From Pseudomonadota bacterium (lineage in GTDB: Bacteria > Pseudomonadota > Alphaproteobacteria > Micavibrionales > UBA2020): a stretch of 51,522 bases of DNA. Both the position numbers and the translations under genes were made by a program. Location: positions 1-51,522 of the forward strand of contig JAJZVA010000016.1 of assembly GCA_021845905.1 (NCBI GenBank). Direction: 5' to 3'. Every line of letters starts with the position of its first letter. Within the stretch, counting starts at the first letter, position 1. Shown piece by piece: positions 16,737 through 25,420 of the stretch. The notes under the pieces are model-generated. The model was not told the origin of the DNA and did not search any database. It saw only the letters and a list, made by a program, of their open reading frames with translations.

Positions 16737-17497
16737 TTGGGAGCGAGGCGGACGGCGCCGTCGAGGCGAATGGTTTCGCCGTTGATCAGTTCGTTCTCGC
16801 AGATGTGCAACACCAGCTTTGCATATTCCGCGGGTTTGCCGAGACGCTTGGGAAAAATAGTCGTGGCGATCAGGCTTTCCTGGACTTCGGGCGTCATCCC
16901 ACCGAGCATCGGCGTTTCGATCAGCCCCGGCGCGATGGTGACGACGCGAATACCAAAGCGTCCCAGTTCCCGCGCGGCGGGAAGCGTCAGGGCGACGATG
17001 CCGCCCTTTGACGCGGAATAGGCGGCCTGGCCGATCTGTCCCTCATAGGCGGCGACCGAGGCTGTGTTGACGACGAGGCCGCGCTCGCCTGTTTCATTCA
17101 AAGGTTCGAGCGTGGACATCTCCGCCGCGGCGAGGCGCATCATGTTGAAGGAGCCGACAAGGTTGACGTTCAGCACTTTCGAGAAGAGCCCGAGATCGTG
17201 CGGCGCCTCGCGGCCGACGATCCGCGATCCGGCGACGATGCCGGCGCAGGATATCAATATGCGGGCAGAGCCATGCGCCTTCTTCGCGGCGTCCAGCGCG
17301 GCTTTGGCTGAAGCCTCGCTCGATACATCACATTCGATGGCGAGACCGTTGATTTCCTTGGCGACGGCTTCGACGTTTGCTTTGTTGATGTCGAGCAATG
17401 CGACCTTTGCGCCCGCTGATGCGAGCGCGCGCGCCGTCTCCGCGCCCATGCCTGAGCCGCCGCCTGTAACAACCGCCGCCAAACCTTTAACATCCAT
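16733..17497 (-). CDS. Short-chain dehydrogenase, 3-hydroxyacyl-CoA dehydrogenase type-2 like
   Basis: A 254-residue SDR enzyme. The nucleotide-binding motif TGGGSGMG is at 11-18, Asp36 (LLDINK) points to NAD, and the catalytic set is Ser147, Tyr160 and Lys164 (YSASK). The overall pattern, with APGLIETPMLGGMTPEVQES and FPKRLGKPAEYAKL, matches the HSD17B10-type 3-hydroxyacyl-CoA dehydrogenases used in fatty-acid or isoleucine breakdown. AGGAGA lies about 7 bases before the ATG. A TATAAC box near 17533 on this strand, just beyond the terminator at 17558-17589, could be its promoter. Confidence 0.88.
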   Translation of the reverse strand: MDVKGLAAVVTGGGSGMGAETARALASAGAKVALLDINKANVEAVAKEINGLAIECDVSSEASAKAALDAAKKAHGSARILISCAGIVAGSRIVGREAPHDLGLFSKVLNVNLVGSFNMMRLAAAEMSTLEPLNETGERGLVVNTASVAAYEGQIGQAAYSASKGGIVALTLPAARELGRFGIRVVTIAPGLIETPMLGGMTPEVQESLIATTIFPKRLGKPAEYAKLVLHICENELINGETIRLDGAVRLAPK

Positions 17498-17551
17498 GTT
17501 CGTTCTCCTGTGAGCTGTGCCTTGTTCATGTGGTTATAGCTCTTATCTGGC

Positions 17552-17660
17552 CAAAGCAAAACCCCCGTGGCTTGCGCTACGGGGGTTTTAATTTTCGGGT
17601 AATCAAGTGGGGTTTGGGGGGTTCAGGGGAGTTTAGCTGCCTGCTTGATTACCCTGGCGG
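17552..17660 (-). ncRNA. Candidate small RNA with long-range stem, C-rich loop and strong terminator
   Basis: On the reverse strand GGGTAATCAAG (17654-17644) pairs perfectly with CTTGATTACCC (17607-17597) and encloses a 36-base loop containing ACTCCCC, ACCCCCC and ACCCC. A strong terminator hairpin follows at once (17589-17558). A C-rich loop held open by a stem, followed by a terminator, is the layout of alphaproteobacterial small RNAs that pair with ribosome sites. No protein frame crosses it. The promoter is not clear; a TTGATT lies on this strand near 17741. It could instead be the 3' end of the bcp transcript. Confidence 0.4.
17558..17589 (-). terminator. Strong bidirectional terminator
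   Basis: AAAACCCCCGT (17558-17568) and ACGGGGGTTTT (17579-17589) form a perfect 11-bp stem around GGCTTGCGCT. It separates bcp and the candidate small RNA from the dehydrogenase gene. The rest of 17661-17866 is AT-rich (runs such as TTATAAATATAATG) with no gene seen. Confidence 0.85.
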
Positions 17661-17866
17661 ATCCGTTAGGACCCGACCAATTCAAATTCCGGTTTAAATT
17701 AAGATGATCACAATTAACGCCTATCCCAAGAATAAATCAAGAAGAATTTAGTTAACATGCAAAAAAATATTGCATAATGCACGCATATGTATGCGGTAGA
17801 GTATATACAAGGGAATGTTATAAATATAATGTTTAAGTTTATAAACGTAATTTAAACATTTGATAT

Positions 17867-18328
17867 TTATAAATTTTTTATAGATTTAAGCACATCCTCG
17901 GCGTGGCCCGGAACCTTCACTTTTCGCCAAATGTTCCTGATGATGCCTGTCTTGTCTATTAAGTAAGTTGCCCGTTCTATCCCCATGTATTTTCTGCCGT
18001 ACATCGATTTTTCGACCCAGACTCCGAACGATTCGCAGATGCTGCCGTCTTCATCGCTGATGAGCGGAAAGGGAAGTTCATATTTCTTGGCGAATTTCTC
18101 GTGTTTGGCGAGGGAGTCTTTCGAAACGCCGAAAACCCTGGCATTCATTTTTTTAAAGCGCGGGAGCGTGTCGCGGAATGCGCAGGCTTCCATGGTGCAA
18201 CCGGGCGTATCGTCCTTGGGGTAGAAGTAAAGGACGATATTGGATCCCTTGAGGCTGTTCAGGCTTACGGGCCCTTCAGCCGTCTGGCCTTTGAAGGCGG
18301 GGGCTTTTTTGCCGATTTCAAGCGTCAT
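17867..18328 (-). CDS. bcp: Thioredoxin-dependent peroxiredoxin Bcp
   Basis: A 153-residue BCP/PrxQ peroxiredoxin that reduces peroxides with electrons from thioredoxin. The peroxidatic Cys44 and resolving Cys49 are in TPGCTMEACAFRD, with the supporting motif YFYPKDD before them. FGVSKDSLAKHEKFAKKY and IERATYLIDKTG are also typical of the family. AGGAGAA lies about 5 bases before the ATG. It sits 9 bases after the upstream membrane-anchored protein gene, in an operon with that gene and the AI-2E-type permease. Confidence 0.93.
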   Translation of the reverse strand: MTLEIGKKAPAFKGQTAEGPVSLNSLKGSNIVLYFYPKDDTPGCTMEACAFRDTLPRFKKMNARVFGVSKDSLAKHEKFAKKYELPFPLISDEDGSICESFGVWVEKSMYGRKYMGIERATYLIDKTGIIRNIWRKVKVPGHAEDVLKSIKNL

Positions 18329-18337
18329 GGTTTTCTC

Positions 18338-19132
18338 CTAAAGCTTCGGGAACAGGCCAACAGGGTCTTTTTTTACGAACAGCGGTTTGTGAGGGTCCAG
18401 TGTCAGCGTCACGCCGTTGAGTGCTTTCAGTTTGATGAGGTGCGGCATGTCGATATCCGCGACGTTTTTGCCTTCCGGAAATCGCAGAATGAATTGAAAT
18501 TCGAAATCCGCCAGCTGTTTGAAAAGCTTCTGCGGGATATGGGTTTCCGGAATGGACAAAACGGCAACGGTGCTGCTGTTCAGTTTTTCAAAGAAGCTGC
18601 TTTGCGCCGCCTCCATCCAGCGCAGGTTGAGCGTTGGATAGACGGCATAAGGGTTGGAGGTATATTCTTTGGTGAAATGGGCGTTCGTGGCGTTGATGAG
18701 GTTCGCGTAGGCCGTAAAATCCGGCTTTGCGCCATCGTAGTCGAATATGAGGATGTTGACGATGTCGCCTTTATGCGTCCAGCTCTTCAGAACGGTTTCC
18801 AGTTTCTGGATTGTTTTTGCAGGGGCTTGCGGCAGGCCGTCGAATCGGAATTGCAGGTTGATCTGGCGCTGGGAGATCGTCACGGCGGGCAAGTTCCCGG
18901 GCGTCCATGTCATCCTGCCATCTGGCGCGTAAGAGAACGTGCCGACGTCGACGGTGACCGGGTTGTTGTCTGCCGGGAAATCTGCGGGCGTGATGCCATC
19001 GCCGGCGTAATAGGAAATTGGCGCGGACGTGGGATGACCGGAAAGCGGTGGATGCATCGACCGCCAGCTCATGTAGCCGATGACGGCGACAAGGCAGAGG
19101 GTGGCCAGTATATTGAAGATTTTATCGCTCAT
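18338..19132 (-). CDS. Membrane-anchored protein of unknown function
   Basis: A 264-residue protein with one N-terminal transmembrane helix (FNILATLCLVAVIGYMSW, about 5-22) and a periplasmic body. The body has strand-helix segments such as INLQFRFDGLPQAP, DIVNILIFDYDGAKPDF and TVAVLSIPETHIP, suggesting an alpha/beta barrel. A relation to DUF3142 is possible but not certain. The start overlaps the stop of the upstream permease by 4 bases, and bcp follows after 9 bases, so the three are one operon. Confidence 0.7.
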   Translation of the reverse strand: MSDKIFNILATLCLVAVIGYMSWRSMHPPLSGHPTSAPISYYAGDGITPADFPADNNPVTVDVGTFSYAPDGRMTWTPGNLPAVTISQRQINLQFRFDGLPQAPAKTIQKLETVLKSWTHKGDIVNILIFDYDGAKPDFTAYANLINATNAHFTKEYTSNPYAVYPTLNLRWMEAAQSSFFEKLNSSTVAVLSIPETHIPQKLFKQLADFEFQFILRFPEGKNVADIDMPHLIKLKALNGVTLTLDPHKPLFVKKDPVGLFPKL

Positions 19133-20226
19133 TGTCCGCTTCTATGCAGGTGTGACGGGGATTTGCTGCTGCCGCTCCAGTCCATGATCAGGCTGTAGGC
19201 GATGGCCAGCGTCGTCGGGCCTATAAAGACGCCGATAAAACCGAAAGCCATGATCCCGCCCAGAACGCCGAGCAGGATCAGCAGGATGGGCATGTCGTCT
19301 CCGCGCTTGATGAACCTTTTGATGAAATAGGGCTTGAGGAAATTGTCGACCGAGCTGATGACCAGAACGCCCCACACGATCATAAAAAGGCACCAGGCCA
19401 TATGGCCTTGCGTGTAAAGCCATATCGCTGCGGGAACCCACACGACCGGCACGCCCATGGGGATGAAAGCAAGGAAGAAGGTCATAAGACCGAGGAACGT
19501 GGCGCCGGGCACGCCCGAAATCCACAGGCCGAAGGCGGCCAGCGCCGCCTGCAACAGGGCCGTTCCAAGAATACCGTAGACGACGCCGATCAGCGTGCTT
19601 TTGGTAACGCCGAGAACGCGCTCGCCGCGCGCGCCCGTGAAACGCTTGATCAGGTTGTCGAGCCGCACGGCGACGCGGGTGCCGTAGCGGAAGAAAAAGT
19701 ATGAGATGGCGACGCCAAGCGTGACGTCCAGCAGGCCGCGGCCGATCATGCCGCCCATATGGATCAGCTTTTGCGACGTGGGAGCCGCGTATTCCTGCAA
19801 GTCGGAACTGAGACGCATCGTGTCGCCGGAGAAGTACGTCCAGCCCTTTTCCAGCCAATGGCCGATATAGGCGATGCCACCGAGCATCCTTGCCGTATCT
19901 GACGTGTTGTTTTGCAGGATGTGCTGCAATGCGTCATAAACTTTCGTGAAGCTGTCGGCGAGGCTCGAGCCGATGATGATGAGGGGGAAAATAAAGCAGC
20001 AGGCAAGGAAAAGGGTCATCAGCGAGGCGCTTAATGCGGTGCGGCTGTGCAGTTTGCGGTTCAGCCAGGTGAAAGCGGGCCACGTGGCGAGCGTAAAGAT
20101 GGCGGCGAGTAACAGCGCGGGAACGAACGGCGCGATGACGATCAGGCAGAAGATGATAATGATTGTGAAGCCGGACACGCCCGCGATGAGTTGGTAAATC
20201 TGGTTCTGGTCTTTGAAGTCGATCAT
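19129..20226 (-). CDS. AI-2E/PerM-family permease
   Basis: A 365-residue inner-membrane protein of the AI-2E exporter (PerM, TqsA) family. It has the usual layout: two or three N-terminal helices (FTIIIIFCLIVIAPFVPALL and ASLMTLFLACCFIFPLIIIG), a soluble middle region (about 90-170), then five helices including FLGLMTFFLAFIPMGVPVVW and ILLILLGVLGGIMAFGFIGV, the most conserved motifs of the family. Members export autoinducer-2 or act as sodium/proton antiporters, so substrate is open. It heads the operon with the membrane-anchored protein and bcp and diverges from an amino-acid permease. Confidence 0.88.
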   Translation of the reverse strand: MIDFKDQNQIYQLIAGVSGFTIIIIFCLIVIAPFVPALLLAAIFTLATWPAFTWLNRKLHSRTALSASLMTLFLACCFIFPLIIIGSSLADSFTKVYDALQHILQNNTSDTARMLGGIAYIGHWLEKGWTYFSGDTMRLSSDLQEYAAPTSQKLIHMGGMIGRGLLDVTLGVAISYFFFRYGTRVAVRLDNLIKRFTGARGERVLGVTKSTLIGVVYGILGTALLQAALAAFGLWISGVPGATFLGLMTFFLAFIPMGVPVVWVPAAIWLYTQGHMAWCLFMIVWGVLVISSVDNFLKPYFIKRFIKRGDDMPILLILLGVLGGIMAFGFIGVFIGPTTLAIAYSLIMDWSGSSKSPSHLHRSGQ

Positions 20227-20334
20227 GATTTATGGCGCCATTTGTCGTTTGCCCGAAGGACAATATAGCACCTTTCTATCCTAGAACCACTATTCTATAA
20301 TGTGGCAAGTATATATGTACAGGGAGGTGACGCC

Positions 20335-21840
20335 ATGAGCCTGATGAAGCAGCTGTTCCGCAAGAAGTTTCCGTCCGAGCTGGTCACGGCGCATCTGACG
20401 AAATGCCTGACAGCCTGGGATCTTGGCCTGATGGGCGTCGGCGCAATTATCGGCACGGGGATTTTCGTCCTCACCGGCATTGCCGCCGCGACGCAGGCGG
20501 GGCCGGCGGTGATCATATCTTTTATCTTGTCGGGGCTGGCTTGCGGATTTGCCGCGCTGTCTTATGCGGAGCTGTCGGCAAGCGTCGGCGGAAGCGGTAG
20601 CGCTTATGGCTATTCTTATGCGGCCTTTGGCGAGTTCATTGCCTGGATTATCGGCTGGGACCTGATCCTTGAATACGCCGTAAGCGTCGAAGCCGTGGCC
20701 AACGGCTGGGCGGGCTATGTCAAAGATGCGCTCAAGACAATGGGCATCGGCTTGCCGCATCAGTTTACAAAGGGGCCGCTGGTTCTTCTGCATACCGACA
20801 AGATGACGGCCGTCCAAAAGCTTCTGCCAGCCAACACATGCAGCTTCACTTTTTTGCATGACTGCTACCATGCCACGGGCGATATCGTAAACCTTCCGGC
20901 CGTGCTGATCATTCTGGTATTGATGGCCTTGCTGGTCGTGGGGGTGAAGGAAAGCGTGCGCTTCAACGCGGCGATGGTTTTCATCAAACTGCTGACGATC
21001 GCGGTTTTCATAGGCGTGGCGCTGTTCCATGTCGATTTTGCCAACTGGAAGCATTTCATGCCGTTCGGCTGGTACGGCGTCGATGCCGATGGCGCGACCC
21101 ATGGCATACTGGCAGGGGCGTCAATGGTCTTTTTCGCTTACGTCGGGTTTGATGCCGTGTCGACGGCGGTCGGGGAGGCCAAAAACCCCCAGCGCGACGC
21201 GCCGATCGGCATTCTCGGATCTCTGCTTTTCTGCACGGTCATATATATCATCGTGTCCGGGCTGTTGACGCTGGTTGTGCCTTATGCGTCTTTGAATGTT
21301 TCGTCGCCTGTGGCGCATGCTCTGCAGCTTATCGGTGTGAGCTGGGCTTCCGCTCTCGTGGCGACGGGCGTCATTATCGGGCTGACCACGGTCATGCTGG
21401 TGCTGTATTACGGTCTGACGCGCATTCTGATGTCCATGGCTGGTGACGGCTTGTTGCCGAAATTTTTCTCCGAGGTGAACAAAGAGACGCATACGCCCAT
21501 CAAGAATACCGTCCTCTGCGGCATTATCATGGCGCTGATGGCCGGAGTGATTCCGCTCGATGTGCTGGCCGACCTTGTCAATATCGGCACGCTGGCGGCC
21601 TTCGTACTGGTATGCGCCGGCGTGATCGTCCTGCGCAAGACAAAGCCGGATATGGCACGGCCGTTCAAGACACCGTTCGGTGTCCTGTTGCCGTCTCTTG
21701 GCATTTTTTCCTGCGGCGCGCTTATTTTCTTCCTGCCGCGGATTACCCAGTTGCGTTTTATCATCTGGCTGATTGTCGGCCTGCTGATTTATTTTCTCTA
21801 TTCCGCCAAAAACAGCGCTCTGTCGGCGGAATCCCTATAA
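20335..21840 (+). CDS. APC-family cationic amino-acid permease
   Basis: A 501-residue inner-membrane amino-acid transporter of the CAT/YfnA branch of the APC superfamily. The start at 20335 is set by AGGGAGGTGA just upstream. The substrate-site helix 1 motif GVGAIIGTGIFVLTG is at about residue 35, followed by AGPAVIISFILSGLACG and the CAT-type SYAELSASVGGSGSAYGYSY. Helix 6 contains FFAYVGFDAVSTAVGEAKNP. About 12 helices are predicted. A TATAAT at 20296-20301 may be its -10 box. CAT members carry Lys, Arg or branched amino acids; the exact substrate is unknown. Confidence 0.92.
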   Translation: MSLMKQLFRKKFPSELVTAHLTKCLTAWDLGLMGVGAIIGTGIFVLTGIAAATQAGPAVIISFILSGLACGFAALSYAELSASVGGSGSAYGYSYAAFGEFIAWIIGWDLILEYAVSVEAVANGWAGYVKDALKTMGIGLPHQFTKGPLVLLHTDKMTAVQKLLPANTCSFTFLHDCYHATGDIVNLPAVLIILVLMALLVVGVKESVRFNAAMVFIKLLTIAVFIGVALFHVDFANWKHFMPFGWYGVDADGATHGILAGASMVFFAYVGFDAVSTAVGEAKNPQRDAPIGILGSLLFCTVIYIIVSGLLTLVVPYASLNVSSPVAHALQLIGVSWASALVATGVIIGLTTVMLVLYYGLTRILMSMAGDGLLPKFFSEVNKETHTPIKNTVLCGIIMALMAGVIPLDVLADLVNIGTLAAFVLVCAGVIVLRKTKPDMARPFKTPFGVLLPSLGIFSCGALIFFLPRITQLRFIIWLIVGLLIYFLYSAKNSALSAESL

Positions 21841-21936
21841 AACAGGCTTTTTTAGTTCTTATTTTGCCCTTTGTTAATGAGCTTTTAACGGAAACAGGGG
21901 CACAATAAGCGTATAGGAACAAGAGAGGCGGGTTGC

Positions 21937-22407
21937 ATGAAGCGGCGCATTTTCGTTATGGCGGTTGTTTTTCTGGCGATGGCGGCTGTCTGCTCTGCGT
22001 CGAATGCCTACGCGGGTGAAGGCATCGGAGGAAAGTCGCAATCAAACGCACGAGAGAGCGACAAGAACGGCGAGCACCCGAAATACGACTATGTCAGCGT
22101 TCCGCCTGTCATTCTTCCCGTGATTACGCAGGCCGGACTGACGCAACAGGTCAGCCTCAAGGTGCAGCTGGAAGTGGTATGGGGAGACAAGGATAAAGTC
22201 GCCGAATACAAACCGCGTCTTGTCGACGCTTATATACAGGACCTTTATGGCGCCTTGAGCGCGGGCAGCGGCCTCATGAAAAACAGTTTCGTCAACATCG
22301 CCGCGGTCAAAAAACGGCTGACGGAAGATACCAACAAAGTTTTGGGCAAAAACAGCGATAAAGTCCACGACGTATTGTTGCAGGTTTTGCAGCAACGCCC
22401 GATGTAG
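21937..22407 (+). CDS. Secreted protein with a FliL-like core
   Basis: A 156-residue protein with a signal peptide (hydrophobic FVMAVVFLAMAAVCSAS, then AYA before GEG). The mature part is first charged and flexible, then has VPPVILPVITQAGLTQQVSL, KVQLEVVWGDKDKVAEYKPR, and helices ending VHDVLLQVLQQRP. This resembles the periplasmic domain of FliL-like proteins (strand, long helix, final helix) but lacks the membrane anchor; the similarity is weak. AGAGAGGCGGG precedes the ATG. It converges with recG with no gap. No flagellar genes are in the window. Confidence 0.6.
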   Translation: MKRRIFVMAVVFLAMAAVCSASNAYAGEGIGGKSQSNARESDKNGEHPKYDYVSVPPVILPVITQAGLTQQVSLKVQLEVVWGDKDKVAEYKPRLVDAYIQDLYGALSAGSGLMKNSFVNIAAVKKRLTEDTNKVLGKNSDKVHDVLLQVLQQRPM

Positions 22408-24492
22408 TCAGCCTGATCTCAGATATTTGATCGCCATGTCGCGCTCGAACAAATAGAGCAGCGTGCGCAGGGCAGTGCCGCGCTCCGAGAGCAGGTGCGG
22501 GTCGCGGTCGAGAATGAGCCGCGCGTCGTCGAAGGCGGTTTTGATCAATTCTCCGTGAAACTCGGGATGGGCGAGGCGGAACTCCGGCAGGCCGCTTTGT
22601 TTCGTGCCGAGCACTTCGCCCGCGCCGCGCAGTTTCAGATCTTCTTCGGCGATGACGAAGCCGTCTTCTGTGTCGCGGATGGTGGCGAGGCGTTTTCTGG
22701 CGATCTCGCCGCATTTGGGATTGTAAAGCAGGATGCAGGTGGATTTTTCCGCGCCGCGGCCGATGCGTCCGCGCAGTTGATGGAGTTGAGCGAGGCCGAA
22801 GCGTTCCGCGTGTTCGATCACCATCACGGTCGCTTCCGGCACGTCGACACCGACTTCGATCACCGTCGTAGAAATGAGAATGTCGAGATCTCCGTTTGCG
22901 AAAGTCGCCATCACTGCGTCTTTCTCCTGCGGTTTCATGCGCCCATGCAAAAGGCCAGCGCGGTCGCCGAAATGTTGTTGCATGAGGGCGTATCTTTCTT
23001 CGGCGGCGGCGAGGTCGAGCTTTTCCGATTCCTCCACCAGCGGGCAGACCCAGTAAATGCGGGCTTTTTCCTCGATCTTGCGCTTGAGCGCCTCGATCAC
23101 TTCGGCAATGCGCTCGTTGGAGACAAGGCGCGTGTCGATCGGCTGTCGTCCCGCCGGTTTTTCGGTGAGGCGGCTCACGTCCATGTCGCCGTAGACCGTC
23201 AGCGTGAGCGTGCGCGGGATGGGCGTTGCCGTCATGACGAGAATGTCGCAAAATTCTCCTTTTTCGGAAAGCTTCAAGCGCTGGTGCACGCCGAAGCGGT
23301 GCTGCTCGTCGATGATGACGAGCGCGAGGTCTTTGAAAACGACGTCTTCCTGAAAAAGCGCGTGCGTGCCTATAACGATATGCGCTTCGCCGCTGGCGAT
23401 CATGGCGAGGATCTTTTCGCGGCTTTTTCCCTTGTCGCGTCCCGTGAGCGTGACGACCGTGAGGCCCATGCGGCCGGCGTACTGCGAGATATTTTTTTCG
23501 TGCTGGCGGGCGAGCAGTTCCGTCGGCGCCATGATGACGCCCTGGCCGTTTGACCCGATGGCATGGACGAGCGCCATGAATCCCGCCGCCGTCTTGCCGC
23601 TGCCGACGTCGCCCTGCAATAACCGCAACATCCGGGTGGGCTGGCGCATGTCGTTTTTAATCTCTTCGATTGCTTGTTTTTGCGAATTCGTAAGCTCGAA
23701 CGGCAGGGCGGCAAGCGCTCTTTTGTCGAACTCTTCGTTTCCTTCGAGAATGCGGCCTTTCATTTTCTTTTCCTGCAGGCGCATCAGCGCGATGGTCAGC
23801 TGGTTGGCGAGCAGTTCATCGTAGGCAAGGCGTTCCCGCGCCGGATGGTGCGGGGAAAGGTCTTGTTCATCCTGCGGGTTGTGCGCCCGGTGCAGCGCCT
23901 CGCGCCAGCGGGGCCAGTTTTGCCGCTTGATGTAGGCTTCGTCCTGCCATTCGTCGAGGTCGGGAATGCGCGCCAGCGCGCCGCGCATGATCTTGAGAGA
24001 GACTTTATGCGTCAGCCCCGCCGTGAGCGGATAGACCGGCTCGACCGTTTCGACGCCTGCGCGCTCGTTGATGAACGCGATGACGTCGGGATGCGGCATT
24101 TGCAGCGTGTGCTGGTAAAACTCGATCTTGCCGCTGACGATGCGCTGCGATTGCGGCGGAAGCTGTTGCGCCAGCCAGTCGCCCTTGGCGTTGAAAAACA
24201 CCAGATCGACAATCCCCGTATCGTCATGGCAGCGCACGCGGGTGGGCAGGCCGCGGCGCGAGGGGGCCACGTGTTCATCCACGGTCACGGTCAGCGTCGC
24301 CACCTGACCGGGTTGTGCTTCCGCGATTTTTGGCGCGTAGCGGCGGTCGATTACGCCTGTCGGCAACAACCAGAAAAGATCCACAATCCGCGCGCCAGCC
24401 ACTTTTTCGAACAGTTTGGTCAGGCGCGGGCCGACGCCGGAAATCGCCTTGGTCGACTGGAACAGCGGATCGAGGATAAAAGGGCGCGGCAC
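22408..24492 (-). CDS. recG: ATP-dependent DNA helicase RecG
   Basis: A 694-residue RecG, which reverses stalled replication forks and branch-migrates recombination intermediates. The N-terminal wedge/OB domain spans about 50-160 (VRCHDDTGIVDLVFFNA). The helicase core has Walker A GDVGSGKT (294-301), TAP-like MAPTELLARQH, the DEQH box (395-398), motif III TATPIPRTL, and the RecG-specific RLTEKPAGRQPIDTRLV and LRGRIGRG. The C-terminal TRG region is LRGAGEVLGTKQSGLPEFRL. Length is normal for the family. It diverges from sdhE with 43 bases between, as in many alphaproteobacteria. Confidence 0.98.
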   Translation of the reverse strand: MPRPFILDPLFQSTKAISGVGPRLTKLFEKVAGARIVDLFWLLPTGVIDRRYAPKIAEAQPGQVATLTVTVDEHVAPSRRGLPTRVRCHDDTGIVDLVFFNAKGDWLAQQLPPQSQRIVSGKIEFYQHTLQMPHPDVIAFINERAGVETVEPVYPLTAGLTHKVSLKIMRGALARIPDLDEWQDEAYIKRQNWPRWREALHRAHNPQDEQDLSPHHPARERLAYDELLANQLTIALMRLQEKKMKGRILEGNEEFDKRALAALPFELTNSQKQAIEEIKNDMRQPTRMLRLLQGDVGSGKTAAGFMALVHAIGSNGQGVIMAPTELLARQHEKNISQYAGRMGLTVVTLTGRDKGKSREKILAMIASGEAHIVIGTHALFQEDVVFKDLALVIIDEQHRFGVHQRLKLSEKGEFCDILVMTATPIPRTLTLTVYGDMDVSRLTEKPAGRQPIDTRLVSNERIAEVIEALKRKIEEKARIYWVCPLVEESEKLDLAAAEERYALMQQHFGDRAGLLHGRMKPQEKDAVMATFANGDLDILISTTVIEVGVDVPEATVMVIEHAERFGLAQLHQLRGRIGRGAEKSTCILLYNPKCGEIARKRLATIRDTEDGFVIAEEDLKLRGAGEVLGTKQSGLPEFRLAHPEFHGELIKTAFDDARLILDRDPHLLSERGTALRTLLYLFERDMAIKYLRSG

Positions 24493-24535
24493 TGATTTTC
24501 CTTGATGAATTTTACAGGTTCTTTATGGTTCAAAT

Positions 24536-24814
24536 ATGCCCGAAGAAACACCCGAGGACAACTTATCCATAAAAAGAAAACAGCTGATTTTTCGCAGCTG
24601 GCATCGCGGTACGCGCGAGATGGATCTCCTTCTCGGACGATTTGCGGAGGCGCACGTGCCGGCCTTTGGCGCTCCGCAGGCGGCTGACTATGAAAGGTTC
24701 CTCAAAAACAGCGATCCGGACATTTACAACTGGATCACGGGGCAGGAGCCCGTTCCTCCGTCGGAAGACGGAGAGGTTGTCGCGCTGATGTTGAAATTCT
24801 TCAAAACGGCCTGA
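24536..24814 (+). CDS. sdhE: FAD assembly factor SdhE (succinate dehydrogenase maturation)
   Basis: A 92-residue SdhE/SDHAF2 protein, which helps attach FAD covalently to the flavoprotein subunit of succinate dehydrogenase. The flavinylation signature is present as KQLIFRSWHRGTREMDLLLG, with the RGTxExD segment, and PDIYNWITGQEPVP further on. The longer N-terminus (MPEETPEDNLS) is common in alphaproteobacteria. It lies opposite recG. mfd, which often follows in this group, is not here. Confidence 0.93.
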   Translation: MPEETPEDNLSIKRKQLIFRSWHRGTREMDLLLGRFAEAHVPAFGAPQAADYERFLKNSDPDIYNWITGQEPVPPSEDGEVVALMLKFFKTA

Positions 24815-24825
24815 CGGCTTTGCCG

Positions 24826-25314
24826 TCAAAACGGCAATGTGAAGTTTCCGGACGTGCCGAGCATCCACAGAAACAGCAGCGCTATCGCGTTCAGCCCGAG
24901 ATAGGCTTTCATCACGATATTTCTTTCCGTGAAAATGGTCAGGTAGATGAGCGCAAGGCTGGCGATGACCAGCGGCGCGACATAAGCATAGCTGAAGCTG
25001 ATCCCGCTATTAAGGAAGGATGTTACCGCCGCGGCGATGGCGGAGATCAGAATGACGCCGCTCGCGCTCAACAGCGCGGACGGCGTGAGTCTCGAAAAAT
25101 CCTTGCGGTAGGGTTCGATCATGATGGCCGTGCCGAAGTTCACGGACATCACGATCAGGATCAGACATGAAAACAGAATGGGAAAATCCTGCGGCAACCT
25201 GCTGTCGCGCAACATCAGCATGGTTGCGAGACAAGGCGCGATAATGGCAAGGCTTGCGCTGAGAGACTTGAAAAGTTGCAGGGGTTTTTGGGCTGGGCGA
25301 ATCGTCGCGGTCAT
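24826..25314 (-). CDS. Hypothetical membrane protein, about four transmembrane helices
   Basis: A 162-residue inner-membrane protein I cannot place. Hydrophobic segments are SLSASLAIIAPCLATMLML, PILFSCLILIVMSVNFGTAI, LLSASGVILISAIAAAVTSF, then AYVAPLVIASLALIYLTIF and YLGLNAIALLFLWMLG, so four or five helices. Loops are short and there are no catalytic motifs. GGAG lies 8 bases before the ATG. It converges with sdhE, with only 11 bases between the two stop codons. Confidence 0.65.
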   Translation of the reverse strand: MTATIRPAQKPLQLFKSLSASLAIIAPCLATMLMLRDSRLPQDFPILFSCLILIVMSVNFGTAIMIEPYRKDFSRLTPSALLSASGVILISAIAAAVTSFLNSGISFSYAYVAPLVIASLALIYLTIFTERNIVMKAYLGLNAIALLFLWMLGTSGNFTLPF

Positions 25315-25420
25315 AGGTAATGCTCCATGTATGCAGGATACAATTTGATTGTAGCGCGACTGCCTGAAAAAACCGCTAATAAACGCCGCAAATTCAGCGA
25401 TATTCAGTGAAAATTTTAGC

